Assembly (NCBI GenBank): GCA_024734555.1
Contig: JANPWX010000109.1
Coordinates: 1,237,733 to 1,301,732 of the forward strand
Direction: 5' to 3'
Source: Trochalopteron elliotii
Taxonomy: Eukaryota > Chordata > Aves > Passeriformes > Leiothrichidae
DNA length: 64,000 nt
A program made the position numbers and the translations under genes. Of this stretch, positions 45,723 through 56,400 are shown piece after piece; position 1 is the stretch's first letter; each line of letters begins with the position of its first letter. The notes below the pieces were generated by a model. It was not told where the DNA came from and ran no database searches. It saw nothing but the letters and a program-made list of their open reading frames with translations.

Positions 45723-47551
45723 NNNNNNNNNNNNNNNNNNNNNNNNNNNNNNNNNNNNNNNNNNNNNNNNNNNNNNNNNNNNNNNNNNNNNNNNNNNNNN
45801 NNNNNNNNNNNNNNNNNNNNNNNNNNNNNNNNNNNNNNNNNNNNNNNNNNNNNNNNNNNNNNNNNNNNNNNNNNNNNNNNNNNNNNNNNNNNNNNNNNNN
45901 NNNNNNNNNNNNNNNNNNNNNNNNNNNNNNNNNNNNNNNNNNNNNNNNNNNNNNNNNNNNNNNNNNNNNNNNNNNNNNNNNNNNNNNNNNNNNNNNNNNN
46001 NNNNNNNNNNNNNNNNNNNNNNNNNNNNNNNNNNNNNNNNNNNNNNNNNNNNNNNNNNNNNNNNNNNNNNNNNNNNNNNNNNNNNNNNNNCTCTTCCTCT
46101 TCCTCTTCCTCTTCCTCTTCCTCTTCCTCTTCCTCTTCCTCTTCCTCTTCCTCTTCCTCTTCCTCTTCCTCTTCCTCTTTCTCTTCTCTTCTCTTCTCTT
46201 CTCTTCTCTTCTCTTCTCTTCTCTTCTCTTCTCTTCTCTTCTCTTCTCTTCTCTTCTCTTCTCTTCTCTTCTCTTCTCTTCTCTTCTCCCCAAAATGGAG
46301 AAGCACGCAGAGGCTGGGATCCATAAAGATGTTTTGTCATTGAACCCATCTTTTAAAAAACCTTGGTCTGAAGAGTTTGTCCCAACTTGTTACCAACTTA
46401 TTTATCCCAGAGGAAGGCAGAGAGAACAGGTAAATCTGTGGTGGTCCAGCTGACTTCACACCAGCCTCGAGCTTCATTGGACATGAAAGGGAGCATAAAC
46501 TGAGTATTCCTCTGCACAAAGAGAGAACACCGCCTGTGGTGGAGGTGTGAACACAAAAGCCTCTGCTATTGCATAGGACCCAGAAAGAGGAGCAGACCTC
46601 AGGCTCTTTACTCATAGTGGAGCATACAAAGGAAAAGAAATAAGCAGGAATATGCAGGAAATAAGAGCCATTAGAGGTGAAAAATTTCTAAAATAGGCTC
46701 TAAGACCTGGCAAAGGCTTGTAGGTGTGTACAATAGACATTGGAACTACTCACACATACATGTACACCTGGTTTCAAAATCAGGGCCTGATTTAGGTATG
46801 CTGGTGAGGAAATTGAAGCTGCATTAGTGGATTATTTTTAACCTGTCTGTGTTCTTTCAAAACCAGAGCAATAAATTTCTGGTGTTCATTTGTGTAGTGC
46901 CATCACTTTTCTCAGCTCTTCATTACAAAGAAAAGTAAATGGGAGCTGAGAAATTTGGATTGATTTTTCTTTCAAGCAGAGTGAGGTTGAACATGCGCTT
47001 TTCTGACAGCTTCTCGGAAACCACAAAAATGTGTGAAGGGAAAAACTGTTACTCCTCTGGTCAGAGTACATGCATGGGGCTGGATGCTGAGCTGGTGCAA
47101 ATGGGCATCACCTCCTCCATTTCAACAGGCTGTTTTCTTGTACTGCTCTGCTTTCCCAGAAGCAGGGGAGGCAAAACAGCATTAAACTTCTCCCCCGTCA
47201 CAGGAAAAGTCTTAACCTCATGTGGAAGTGATAAACGACCGTGGTGTGCACAGAAACCTGAAGCCCGTGCAGCAGGTCCCAGCTCGCTCCTACCTTTTCC
47301 CCAGGCCGTGGCAGAGCGGTGCCCATGCCACGATGTCCCTTTGGCTTTGCTGGGATGCCGGCGTACGAGCTGGGCTGCGGCACGAAGCCGGGGCGTGAGC
47401 ATTGCCTTGTTGGCTCAGGGACAGGGGAATAGAGCAGCGGTCATCATCGGGAAACCTTCCTCAGCAGGACGGCCCCCCCTGCCCGGCCGTGCCCTGAGGC
47501 CACGGCGTGCGTGAGCCCGGGCTCAGCCCGTCGCGGAGGTACTCACCTCAT
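26178..47551 (-). CDS. MASP1: MASP1 locus, MASP-3 isoform: complement lectin-pathway serine protease, complete, 11 coding exons
   Basis: Minus-strand join of 47547-47551, 45017-45242, 38124-38301, 37731-37862, 37060-37256, 36628-36775, 36013-36131, 35075-35153, 30632-30769, 29565-29639 and 26178-27073: 2193 bp, 730 residues (human MASP-3 728). Order: signal peptide (about 1-19), CUB1, Ca-binding EGF (137-180), CUB2, CCP1, CCP2, and a serine protease domain coded by one exon. Activation site is Arg447-Ile448 (KR/IIGG); the triad is His495, Asp551, Ser664; Asp658 in the S1 pocket predicts cleavage after Arg/Lys. The active Ser uses an AGC codon. Family role: secreted, bound to MBL, ficolins and CL-11; MASP-3 activates pro-factor D. 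All exon phases agree along the join. Confidence 0.97.
27074..29564 (-). other. MASP1 intron 10
   Basis: No exon or known repeat recognised. Confidence 0.6.
29565..29639 (-). CDS. MASP1: MASP1 exon 10 (CCP2, second half)
   Basis: 75 bp, phase 1 to 1, coding [20 protein letters not shown] and PSCRP. The acceptor is ctctcttgcag and the donor GTACTG. Confidence 0.92.
29640..30631 (-). other. MASP1 intron 9
   Basis: No further exon recognised on either strand. Confidence 0.6.
30632..30769 (-). CDS. MASP1: MASP1 exon 9 (CCP2, first half)
   Basis: 138 bp, phase 1 to 1. It codes [20 protein letters not shown] through YYHMAPNST, close to human CRAPGELEHGLITFSTRN. Confidence 0.96.
30770..35074 (-). 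other. MASP1 intron 8
   Basis: Holds the candidate MAp44 exon at 34754-34806 and a CpG-richer block at about 33000-33440. The 261-codon frame at 32725-33510 shows no domain. Confidence 0.6.
34754..34806 (-). CDS. MASP1: Candidate MAp44 alternative terminal exon
   Basis: Downstream of exon 8, a phase-1 acceptor (ctgtctcactgtcaaag) opens a frame of exactly 17 residues, [17 protein letters not shown], before TAA. The human MAp44-specific tail is also 17 residues (KNEIDLESELKSEQVTE, from memory). The two align as LALENWL with IDLESEL when shifted by one, and both contain QV. Joined to exons 1-8 it gives 378 residues; human MAp44 is 380. MAp44 lacks the protease and CCP2 and competes with MASPs for MBL/ficolins. 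The exon lies 268 bp 3' of exon 8. No clear poly(A) signal follows closely, and the acceptor AAG is less common. Confidence 0.6.
35075..35153 (-). CDS. MASP1: MASP1 exon 8 (CCP1, second half)
   Basis: 79 bp, phase 0 to 1. It codes [20 protein letters not shown] and KIPICK, near-identical to human. This is the branch point between the MASP-3 and candidate MAp44 messages. Confidence 0.95.
36013..36131 (-). CDS. MASP1: MASP1 exon 7 (CCP1, first half)
   Basis: 119 bp, phase 1 to 0. It codes [20 protein letters not shown] through TGYKVLK; human has [16 protein letters not shown] at the same place. Confidence 0.95.
36628..36775 (-). CDS. MASP1: MASP1 exon 6 (CUB2, second half)
   Basis: 148 bp, phase 0 to 1. 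Landmarks are [11 protein letters not shown] and [19 protein letters not shown]2 supports dimer formation and collectin binding together with CUB1-EGF. Confidence 0.96.
37060..37256 (-). CDS. MASP1: MASP1 exon 5 (CUB2, first half)
   Basis: 197 bp, phase 1 to 0. It codes [20 protein letters not shown] through the acidic Ca-site stretch [20 protein letters not shown]. Confidence 0.96.
37731..37862 (-). CDS. MASP1: MASP1 exon 4 (Ca-binding EGF domain)
   Basis: 132 bp, phase 1 to 1. It codes [20 protein letters not shown] and [19 protein letters not shown] plus C-x-N-x4-Y-x-C is the calcium-binding EGF / Asn-hydroxylation pattern. Confidence 0.97.
38124..38301 (-). CDS. MASP1: MASP1 exon 3 (CUB1, second half)
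   Basis: 178 bp, phase 0 to 1. It codes [20 protein letters not shown] through [18 protein letters not shown], near-identical to human. Confidence 0.97.
38302..45016 (-). other. MASP1 intron 2 (6.7 kb)
   Basis: No exon seen. An AT-rich block at 40381-40620 has a joined HNF1-half/FOXA-type motif at 40399-40412. An alternating purine-pyrimidine inverted repeat lies at 42841-42880. The 274-codon minus frame at 40515-41339 shows no domain. Confidence 0.5.
42841..42880. repeat. Imperfect inverted repeat of alternating TA/CA/GC
   Basis: The left arm TATATATACACACACGC is nearly the reverse complement of the right arm GCGTGCATGTGCATATATATA, separated by two bases. Confidence 0.7.
45017..45242 (-). 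CDS. MASP1: MASP1 exon 2 (signal peptide and CUB1, first half)
   Basis: 226 bp. Continues MR with [20 protein letters not shown] (signal peptide and mature N-terminus), then [20 protein letters not shown] and ends CEYDYVK at a GTGAGC donor, phase 0. Confidence 0.97.
45644..46287. repeat. Compound microsatellite with assembly gap
   Basis: An (ATT)n run at about 45644-45722, then N at 45723-46090 (368 positions), then (CTCTTC)n to about 46179 and (CTCTT)n to 46287. It lies in MASP1 intron 1. The long Glu, Arg, Tyr or Leu repeat frames here are artefacts. Confidence 0.95.
46288..47279. other. MASP1 intron 1, 5' part
   Basis: Nothing recognised apart from ordinary AT-rich sequence; GC content rises towards the promoter block. 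Confidence 0.5.
47547..47551 (-). CDS. MASP1: MASP1 coding exon 1 (ATG AG, 5 bp)
   Basis: ATGAG then a GTGAGTACC donor, with A at -3. Phase 2 fits exon 2 (GTACCTCC), giving M-R-Y-L-L; human also begins MRWLL. The 5' UTR extends to the right for an unknown length. Confidence 0.8.
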
Positions 47552-47770
47552 TTTGCAGCTGGGAGAGAGTTTCCCGGCGGATTTGGTGCGGAGGATTGAT
47601 TGCTCGCTCGCAGGGGACGGCTTTGCCTCTTTCCCAGCGCTCCGCTGTCCGCCTTATCTCCGTCCGGAGATTTGCGAGCGTGTGCGCGCCTATGTGTGTG
47701 TGCGTCTGGAGCTGCCTGGCATTTTCCATGCAGGTCACGCCTTCCCGTGCCTGCAGCCGTTCCCCACGTC

Positions 47771-47800
47771 CAGGCAGGCAGCAGGCAGGCAGGCAGGCAG
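47771..47800. repeat. (CAGG)n tandem repeat
   Basis: Seven near-perfect CAGG units with one missing base. Confidence 0.9.
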
Positions 47801-47914
47801 ACCTGCCCGCATCCGAGCCCTCCTCCCCGCCCGCCTCTCCCTCCTCTCCGCCGCGGGGCTGCCCTGCGCTCCAGCAATCAGCGGAGTTTTTGTCTTCCCT
47901 AATCTCCAGAGTTT

Positions 47915-47940
47915 TGTGTGTGTGTGTGTGTGTGTGTGTG
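47915..47940. repeat. (TG)13 microsatellite
   Basis: Pure dinucleotide run about 365 bp upstream of the MASP1 start codon. Confidence 0.95.
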
Positions 47941-48064
47941 CCCATGGACATTGTGTTTTCTCTCTCTTTTTTTCCCCCTCTCACAGCCTGCTTTGCCAGA
48001 TGGCTAAAATTTGCCTCTCAATAGGGTCTGAGGCTCCAGCAAAAACAGAAGGCAAGAATGTGTG

Positions 48065-48092
48065 AAAAAAAAAAAAAAAAAAAAAAAAAAAA
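48065..48092. repeat. A28 homopolymer
   Basis: Pure A run, upstream of the MASP1 promoter. Confidence 0.95.
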
Positions 48093-48620
48093 GCCTGTGC
48101 AAGCATAAATAGCTTTAGTGGTGGTGCTGCCGCTGGGATCGGCGCTCGAGAATTGTTTTCAGCATCTCTGCTTTTAGTGCTGAGCAGCGTTTGGGATGAG
48201 GATCTGGCTTCCAAGAAACTTTGGAGTTGTGACAGTCTGAATAAAATCAAGCCCTAATTTGCATCCTCCTGTAGAACCGAGGAATTGCCAGTCTGTATTT
48301 TGTCCCAGGGCAAAAGAGCAGCTTTGGAAGTGGACTCTGCTCAGGAGTGAAAACTGTAAAGTTTCAGGTTTTGAGCCTGACCCCCTCCTATTCAGGAAAC
48401 AGGTAAAAACATGAACACGCCCCGCTAAGCCACGGGAGATTGATCTCCTCTCCCTGTGCCAGGCACAAACCAACCCAAACTCCCCTGTCTGCATAGCTAA
48501 GTGGGAAGAAGATCTATCTGGGCTGCAAATAAGGGAATAGCACGTAGGACGTCAAAGGATGCAAGCGACTCCCTCATTCAGAAGTCTCCTTGGACACATG
48601 AGGAGCAAAACTTTAATAGA

Positions 48621-48657
48621 TGTTTACCGACTTCAGCTTGAGCTGGTTAATGTAAAC
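48621..48657. promoter_or_regulatory. FOXA/HNF1-like motif cluster upstream of MASP1
   Basis: TGTTTAC at 48621-48627 and GGTTAATGTAAAC at 48645-48657, about 1.1 kb upstream of the MASP1 start. The first is a FOXA core; the second joins an HNF1 half-site to a reverse FOXA core. MASP1 is mainly a liver gene in mammals. Motif match only. Confidence 0.4.
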
Positions 48658-48699
48658 CCCGCAGATATCCACTGGCAGGCACGGATACACATGCGGCAT

Positions 48700-51600
48700 G
48701 TTAAAAGGCACACAAAAACAAGAGCCGGGAAGGGGCAGGGAAACACGGATGTGTTGGCACCACTCCTGGAGCGGCAGCTCCCAGCCCTCCCGGACTCGCA
48801 GCTCGCTGATGTCAGGCTGTGGCACTGTAGTTAAAGGGGCGATGGTACCTCCAGCCCCTGCACAGGCTTTGCCCCTCCAGCAGTCCTAGAAAAGCTGGAA
48901 GGGAAGGGGATAGAGCAAAAAAAGTAAATTTTTATTTTTCCATTTCTTGTCTTTGTGTTTTGGGGGGTTATGGTTCCTTGGCTTCCAGTGCAGAAGCTGC
49001 TTCTCTCATTCCCATGAGTCCCTGGTTCTGCACTGAGAAAGAAATGGTACCTAAGACACACAGTGAAATAAAATAGAAAAATATGGGTGGAAAAGCACTA
49101 GAAAAACAGGAGAAAGCCCCAGAGTAAAGGGAAGGTCTCAGTCTGCCATAACTTGTAGCTCTATTTGGGAAGTTTAACAGCTCATCACTAAACAGACATA
49201 AGCTCTCACTCATGCTAACACACCCAGGCAAGCTGATCAAACTAATTAATATGTAAGCAATGTGTCAAATGCAAGGATTTATTTTTGCAGGCAAGTGTGG
49301 TCTTGTCTGAGCCCTGAATACACTGTGATCTATTTTTTCCCTGCCTGTTCCGCAGGGTGGGTCCTTTATGCATTCATTTTTCCATCACAGCATCTTCTAT
49401 AGCTTTTTGGAATGGCTTCTCTAATTCAGGGGCAATATCAATGCTGAAATGAGATTTTCTTTTCCTCTTTCAAGACAGATCACCTCGGGTCCAAGTCAGT
49501 GTTTACATTTCAAGGCTGGACTTGGAAGTGTAAGGTGGTAACAGAAGCTCTGCAGGTTTTTGGAACATGTTGGTGGATGCAGCATGGGCTTAGAGCATCC
49601 ATGCTGACTGTGTAGGCTCTGGAAGGCAGGAGAGGATGCCCAAGAGGCAGGACATTGCAGATCCCATCAACAGCCCTCTGAGTTCATTTCCCTGCTAGGC
49701 TGTTGAATCCCAGGAGTTTTCCTTGATCCACTGCTCGTCCCCAACCCCCTTGGTGTGAAGAATCACATCTCCCTGAAAGCTCATGCTGACCAGCTCAGGA
49801 CTCAGTTTTTTCCTAGCCAAATCTTACCTGAGACATTGTGGGTTCCTAAAGAGAGTTAAGAGGCAGTGGCTGCATGGCCACAACTTCAATTCTACTGTAC
49901 CATGTGCTTAAAATTACTGCAGCCTCCTGCATCCCCTCTGCCTCCTGCTCCAAATGCCATCCCCAACACCTACATTTCTGAATAAAGTAAGGGATTCTGA
50001 TCTCCAAATGAATCCTATTGGAGCCCTAATGAGCTGGCTTGGCTAATTGCACTGCCTCCCTGGGTTACAGCAGATCAGCCCTCATTGGCCTCTGCAGCAA
50101 CATAAACCCTGTGCTGCAGTGTCTGCTGGTGAGGAGGCAGATGGGGACCTGCAAAGGGAAGGTGATGCAGAAGTTGTTCTGGCTGCAATGCCTTCTCCAG
50201 TGTTATTCCCATCTGGCAGAGAGGAGGGTTCATCATAGCCAGGTCTGGCCACTCACACGGCTGTGTGAAGTGTCCATGAAGAGTAAAGGCAAAAAAGGTC
50301 ACCAGAGGAGGACCTGGTGCTATCCAGGCAGGGTGCCAGGCAAGGGTCTAATATATGCTGTTACCTGCTCTTTACCTGAAACATCCAGCTGGCTCACAGC
50401 TATCAGTGGTGCCAGGGCTGTGGAGCCTTGTCCCACCTTACTGGGGCACTTGCAAAAATATGATCTGAGGTCTCACCATGCAGTGACTGGAGTGGTCATG
50501 CTGAGTTTTTAGGAAGGAGTGTTTCCTTCCTCAGGTGCTGGTGGAACAGTGGAGTTAGACTGTGACAGGTCAGCAGACAGGCTTGGACCTGCTTTCTCAC
50601 TGATGTCTCCCATACTTGGAGAGATCATGTCTGGAATTACTTCTGCAGGTCCATGATGCTCATCAATGAGCTCAGCAATGTTGTCCAAAACATTTCTTTA
50701 ATGCCTCACCTCCTTGAAATAATACCTGAACACCAAGTGGAGTTAGACAGGGAAAAAACAGATGTGAGGGGTAAGTGTGGACCCACAGGAATAAGACTGT
50801 GGGGGTGAAATTATGACTGGTATAAATGGTCATACACTGAAAACCAATATCCTGCAAATGTTTGTGACCCTGCTGGCCCCTGGGTCAGGCCAGCACAGCC
50901 CACACCACAGCCCCTCCCAGGCCCTGTGCTGGGCACACTGCAATGTGTGCACTGCTGCTTGTCATGATGTATGTGACAGGGACAAAAGTGCTGGCAGATC
51001 CTGCTCCTGGTCTGAGCTATGGCATCTCCTCTGCTCTGCTTCACCTGAGAGAAGACGTCATTCTCCAGGAAATACCAGCTCTGCTCTTAACATCTCTCCT
51101 CAATCCTGCAGGAGATGCAGGCTCTGCTCCTGGCATTTCTCCCCCATCTCTGATGGGTTCCTGGAGCCCCCTCGTGGCTCCTGCCGCTGACAAGGTCCCA
51201 CCGAAGGCACCCTTGGGGAGCTGCTGGGGGGCCCACAGCACCTCTGCTGCAGCTCCTGTGCAGCTCCGGTACTGGGGAGGTGGCTAGAGTCACCTTGGGG
51301 ATGTCACGGGGGGGAGGACAGGGCGTGGAGGTGACAAAGAGAGTCGCTCAGGAGTGTGAACAGGGCAGACAATCCCATACCAAAGTAATTTCTCTGCTTT
51401 GTGAGCCTGGGAGGAGATGAGTCCTTCAGTGGCTTTGCAGTGCCTGCCCGTGGAGCCTGGTGGTCGGTGTGACAGCCCCAGGGGAGGTGGCCACAGCCCA
51501 GATCCGGAGGGGAGGAAAGGGAGGATGTACGGGAAAGGGGGGGGTGTGAGACAACGGGAAAAAGAAGGAAGGTGGAGATCGGGGGAGGAAGCTACACAAG

Positions 51601-53240
51601 GTGGGGAAGGGGAGCTGTGGGCTGATGGCAAAGGCTGCCCCTGTGGAGAAGACGGGAGAGCGGCTGGGCAGCGCCGTGCGGGGGCGGTGGGCAGGGCAAG
51701 GCTCGCTGCCCGGGAGCTGGGGACGCCCGTCTGTCCCCACGGGGCCCCGAGTGCCACTAGATGGCACTTGAACCTCTGGGCGGGGACATCGCGGGGCGAG
51801 CCACACAGGGGTCCCGGGGATGAGCTGGGCTCCGGGGGCTCTCACAACGCTCCTGGCCGCAGTTCCCACGGGTGATTCTGTCCTGGGGGCTGGAAAAGGT
51901 GAACACGTAGCGGTGAGATGGCTTTTGGGACAGGTACTTCCCTCCTGTCCCTGGGCTGTGCTGGCCCTTCTCCGGCACTTGCCCTGCAGAGAGCTCACGC
52001 CACAGTCCCTTGCAGAGGTGACCTGCTGAGGTATCACACAGCTTCCCCTGGAAGGTACCTCAAAAAAATCTAGTGCACTCTCAGCACAGCCCAGTGGTTA
52101 TTCAATAAATCAATGCTTTGTTCGGCTGTGAGAGAAAATCAGATCCATAATGCTGGATGGAAATATCGAGCCCTTTTTCCCATTTTCTGTCCCATCCTCT
52201 GGCTCTACATGCACCCTGACTGCGACAGCACATTCATGACTGGCACAAAATGATCAGAATTATTTCAGCAAGCAGACATTGCCCTCTCTGCTCAGGGACG
52301 CTTCGATGATCCCAAAAAGGTGCACAGGAGAAAAAATGCACATAACATTGAAATAAAAACAGAGAAATCAGGATGTTGTGTCATATATTGGCCAAATCAA
52401 ACATATCTCTTTTCCTCTGCATCTCACCCACTCCATCACTGGCTCCTGAGAGATGCCAGATCTGTGACTGTGCTGCTGTGTAACCGTGTGTGCTGGGCCT
52501 GACTTTGATGGATGTTTTGTCATTGCTCCCCTTTGTATTCCACTGGAAGGGACGCCCATGAGTGCTTTTGAGAGTGTGAGGTGCTGAGGTGTCGTCTACC
52601 TGACAGGGTACAGGTTTGGCTGAGCCTACACCACTGTTGAAGGACAAGCACAAGACTTGTGAAGAGCTGAGGCACTTAGTACCCACAGAGGCAAGCAGCA
52701 CAGCATCTCTTGCACACCTTTGAGAGGAAAAGACCTCTGAAATTTATTTTGAGCAATCCAGGGAAAACCTGGAGTAGGGACAGTTTTGAAACGTGGTCCT
52801 GCCTCATAACCTGATGCCCCACATCCTCCCCAGTTCAGGGGAGCACTTGGCATGAGAAGGGCTGTGTTTTCCATCCCCAGGTGCCCAGACTCAGCATCCT
52901 TTCTCCAAGCATTTTTCTTGGTGACAAGTGAGTCACTGGGGAGCTCTGCACCCTCTAAGGGTCACACCACCACCAATCTCTCTGTGCAAACCAGCATCCT
53001 CTTAAGAGGCAGAGTGCAGTTGTAATGCTTTCAGACAAGCCCAAATCGCTGTGATTTCCCCATGACAGAGCAGCTGTGAAATTGCAGTGGGACAGAGCGT
53101 GGTGTGACTGAAGTGATTATGTGGGTGGCAGGGGATGATAGCAAATCCATGGCACTGGAGGGGGCTGAGCTGTGCTCCTGAGCACAGATAACACCAGCTG
53201 GCTGAGCTCAGTCAACAGTTTGTTTTCAGGACCTTGTTCT
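48700..53240. other. Intergenic upstream of MASP1, left part
   Basis: No exon recognised. GC-richer at 51300-51850, with CTCF-like matches at 51164-51177 (minus) and 51754-51767 (plus). Confidence 0.5.
51754..51767 (+). promoter_or_regulatory. CTCF-like site
   Basis: CCACTAGATGGCAC fits every position of the CTCF core pattern CCASYAGRKGGCRS. It sits in a locally GC-rich block (51300-51850). Confidence 0.55.
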
Positions 53241-53246
53241 GCTGGG

Positions 53247-53290
<44 letters not shown>
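53247..53290. repeat. A44 homopolymer
   Basis: Pure A run. No recognisable retroposon body adjoins it on either side. Confidence 0.95.
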
Positions 53291-53293
<3 letters not shown>

Positions 53294-53357
53294 ACACAGA
53301 AAAATCTCAGAGCATTGTTTCCTTCTCTTATTCTCATTTCCAAAAGCTTGGCCTCAC

Positions 53358-53403
53358 TGAAGCTGGTGGGTGCTGGACCATGAAGCTGGTGGGTGTTGGA
53401 CCA
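53358..53403 (+). repeat. 23 bp direct duplication
   Basis: Two adjacent copies of TGAAGCTGGTGGGTGYTGGA plus CCA, differing at one base. Confidence 0.9.
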
Positions 53404-56400
53404 GTGAGTCATTGTTGGTCCTGATAGCACCAGTCCCTGCTCACATGCCCGGGGTTCACTGCAATTCCCTGTAGCTCACAGCTCCCACCATTCAGGCCTG
53501 CAGCCCCTGCCCCAGGTGTGTCACTCTCTACCTTAAATGCAGCCTCTTTCTCCTCTTGGGAAGTCTGAGAATCAATGCCCCGGGGAACCAAAGCTTCCTG
53601 CTACAGAATGTCCATTTTTTCTCAGGACAAGTAGACATCCCGTGGCTCCCTCAAGGGGAAGCCTCTCTCCTGGGTGGTTGTAGCTACTTCTAGACATGGT
53701 GGTGAGGATATGATGGTTGTGGAAGCCTGCAGGTCTTTGTTGGCTGCAACAATGAGCAATCCCATCCCTAAGAGTGTTGTGTTGGGGTCTGGGTGACAAT
53801 GGCACCAAGCAGAATGGTGACTGGGGAGCAATTTGTCATGAGTGGTGGCTCCTGGAGATGCCATTTGGTCCTTGGTGGAGCAGGGGTGGTAGACAGGCAA
53901 TTTGCTGTGTGTCACTGGTGCTGGGGACACTACCCATGTGTCCCATGGCCAATACAAATTTATGCTTTAGGACCCTGCCTGTGCCTGTGGCAGGAAGCAT
54001 TTTTAAGGCTGGTGATGTCCTCACAACGTTGGCTATCTCAAGCAACATGGCCTGGAAAGAAAATGACCCAAGGAAGGTCTGGTGTATGGAGAAACGTCAT
54101 GGTGACATCCACTGCTTCTGGATTTGGTGAGGCCAAAACTGTTGGGAAAGCTCTGGTGCTGGGGCTGCTTCAGTGATGAGGCAGCTCATACAGACATCTG
54201 TGCCAAGTGACTCATTTCCTCCTGGCCAAGAGGGGAAACTGCTGCCAGCATGGAAACCCACATGTTTGTAGGGCCTTTCAGTCACTCCAGGGACCATCCA
54301 TCCCTCTTGCTTCCCATTTCTGAGGTGGCACATGGCACCTGGGCTGCTGAAGAGTTGCTAAGGCTGGAAGGCAAGGCAGGAGTATGGGGATGTAGCAAGA
54401 AGGAGAAGGTGTCTCAGACACATCCTTTGACACTGGTGCACACAGTGTTACTGCTGAGGAGACCCCCCCAGGCCCCCACAGCCACAGCTGGTTGTGTGCC
54501 TTGCACCTTTTATGCAGTACTACACCCATGGCAGAGGCCTGATGTCCCCTACCTCAATTTCTAATGGTGAAGATGACTGTCCAGGGCTGAGACATTGGAC
54601 ACAATGACAATACAGATGTCGAGGCCATTGTGCCACTAACTGATAAATATGCTTCCCAAACTGCTGCCTCTCATGTGGTCAACTGAAAGGCCAGCTGTCC
54701 CTGCCCTTCAAGGAAGGTTTGGATATTTGACCCTTCCACTGGCCATCCCTTGGAGCAGCAATAGGAAGACTGGAAACTGGTGGCTATGCACGAACAGGGC
54801 AGTAAAAGAGGACTCAGAGACTCAGGGATGCAGGAGAGGACTGTGAGCTGTTTGCCTGCCCTCTGTGCACTGCTCTGAACCAGCTCGGGAGCTGTGGTTC
54901 TTCGTGAGGGCTTTGTGAGTCTTGCTGTGGAGGATTATCGACAAGCAGCAGCTCTGCCCTCATTACAACCCGTTAATCACCCAGTGCGGGTCGTTAGGAG
55001 GTGTGCAGAATGGCAGGCAATGCAGAACCTGTTCTGTAGGCTGGAGGTGAACACGGTTTATAGATCACATAGCTGGAGACAGGAGTATTGGCAGTGGGGG
55101 ACTGATTTCAACAACTCACCTGGATATATGAGACCCAGCAATGGGCAGTTAGTTATCTGAAAAATCTGCTGTGGCTTGTGCTTTTAGGGACAATCACATT
55201 TACAATGTCATTCAAATCACATCTTGGTTCTTACTCAAACTGAGCCCTCCAAGACATAAAAATTCAGCTGATGATGAGACATGGGTTTGGGAAAAGCAGA
55301 AGGTTGTTAGTCCTGAGGGCAGCAGTGGGCAGAGAGGGATGGTGCCCTGGGTTGAATTTATGGAGAGCAATTTCTGCATTATTCATTCATGAGTGAGCTC
55401 TTTGGGAGTGTATTTGAGCACAAAAAATTGATATTGAACATTTGTAGCATCACAAATCGACTGCACACAGGTGATTTCAGCTGCTGTCAGGCCGTGATCA
55501 CTTCTGGGGCAGAGTACAGGTACCCAGAGCAGGTCACCAGTGCAGGGGAGGGGCAGGGGCAGACCAGGGAAGGGAGAAGTCTGAAGTTAGTGTCTGCCTG
55601 AGCCACCATCAGGCAGTGACCCAGACACACTGTGCCCTTGCTTACAGACAGAAGAAATTTAAACACCGATTTTACACCTCAGGAAAAGCTCTCCAGCCTC
55701 GGGGCATGGCTTGGAGTGTGCTCCGGTCTCAGAGCAGGGTGCTGAGCATGGCTGGGAGCCAGGGGTTAATGGTGCTCGCTGGTCTGATACAGTTGTATTG
55801 GTTTTGCCCTCAGGCCAGTTAGAAATTGCATAAACAGCAACAGAGAAGCTGAGAGTCGTTTTGTTATCCTGGACCTTGGAAAGACTTTCCCCATGATTCC
55901 TTTGCTCTGTCTCCCTCCTCTGCTGTTTCCATCAGGCTTGGGGCACACAGGAGTGTGAGAAGCTGCTCAGAAAGCTGAGGGATGGAGTTTGGGTGAGGTG
56001 TGGTGTGCCTGCTCCTTAGGGAAGCCTGGTGATGTGCGTGGGGGCACCTGTGACCTCCTGCAGGAGAAGGATGTAGGCTTGCCTTGCCAAGGAGGACTTC
56101 CTTGCAAACCAGCTATGTCTGATTTCTCCTTAATGGTATTTTTTAGTACTCGTGGGGGCTGAGCTGGGCCTCTCAAACCTTTGTTCAGCTCTCAGTCTGG
56201 GCTCCCTGGGGAAAGCCAGTCTGTGATGAGTGGAGGCCAGAGGGTGCAATGTGCAGGGGATAAGCTGTGTCTATAGCTAGCGTAGGTGGGTGCTATTCTG
56301 TGTGCTACCATGCTATAAACAGTAATAAAGATACCAAACCCACACAGACAGGTCGTTGATGAGACTCCAGCAGCCTTAACAAGAGACTGAGCAACCATCC

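Larger units (their letters stand above)
47280..47880 (-). promoter_or_regulatory. CpG-rich 5' region and promoter of MASP1
   Basis: A GC- and CpG-rich block around coding exon 1. It contains a CAGG tandem repeat at 47771-47800 and is followed upstream by (TG)13 at 47915-47940 and A28 at 48065-48092. No TATA box is evident; the start of transcription is not resolved. Confidence 0.55.

Noticed and set aside
45575..46453. Long Glu-, Arg-, Tyr- and Leu-repeat open frames
   Set aside because: Produced by microsatellite and N positions.
47523..48065. Several 100-184 codon frames across the MASP1 promoter
   Set aside because: CpG-rich DNA lacks stops; the His-Thr runs come from the TG microsatellite.
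53247..53290. A44 considered as the tail of a processed pseudogene
   Set aside because: No cDNA-like sequence upstream of the A run on the plus strand and no target-site duplication noticed.
53620..54180. Frames of 111-127 codons on both strands, considered as a possible decayed gene
   Set aside because: No recognisable family, no splice-site support, and both strands are open equally.
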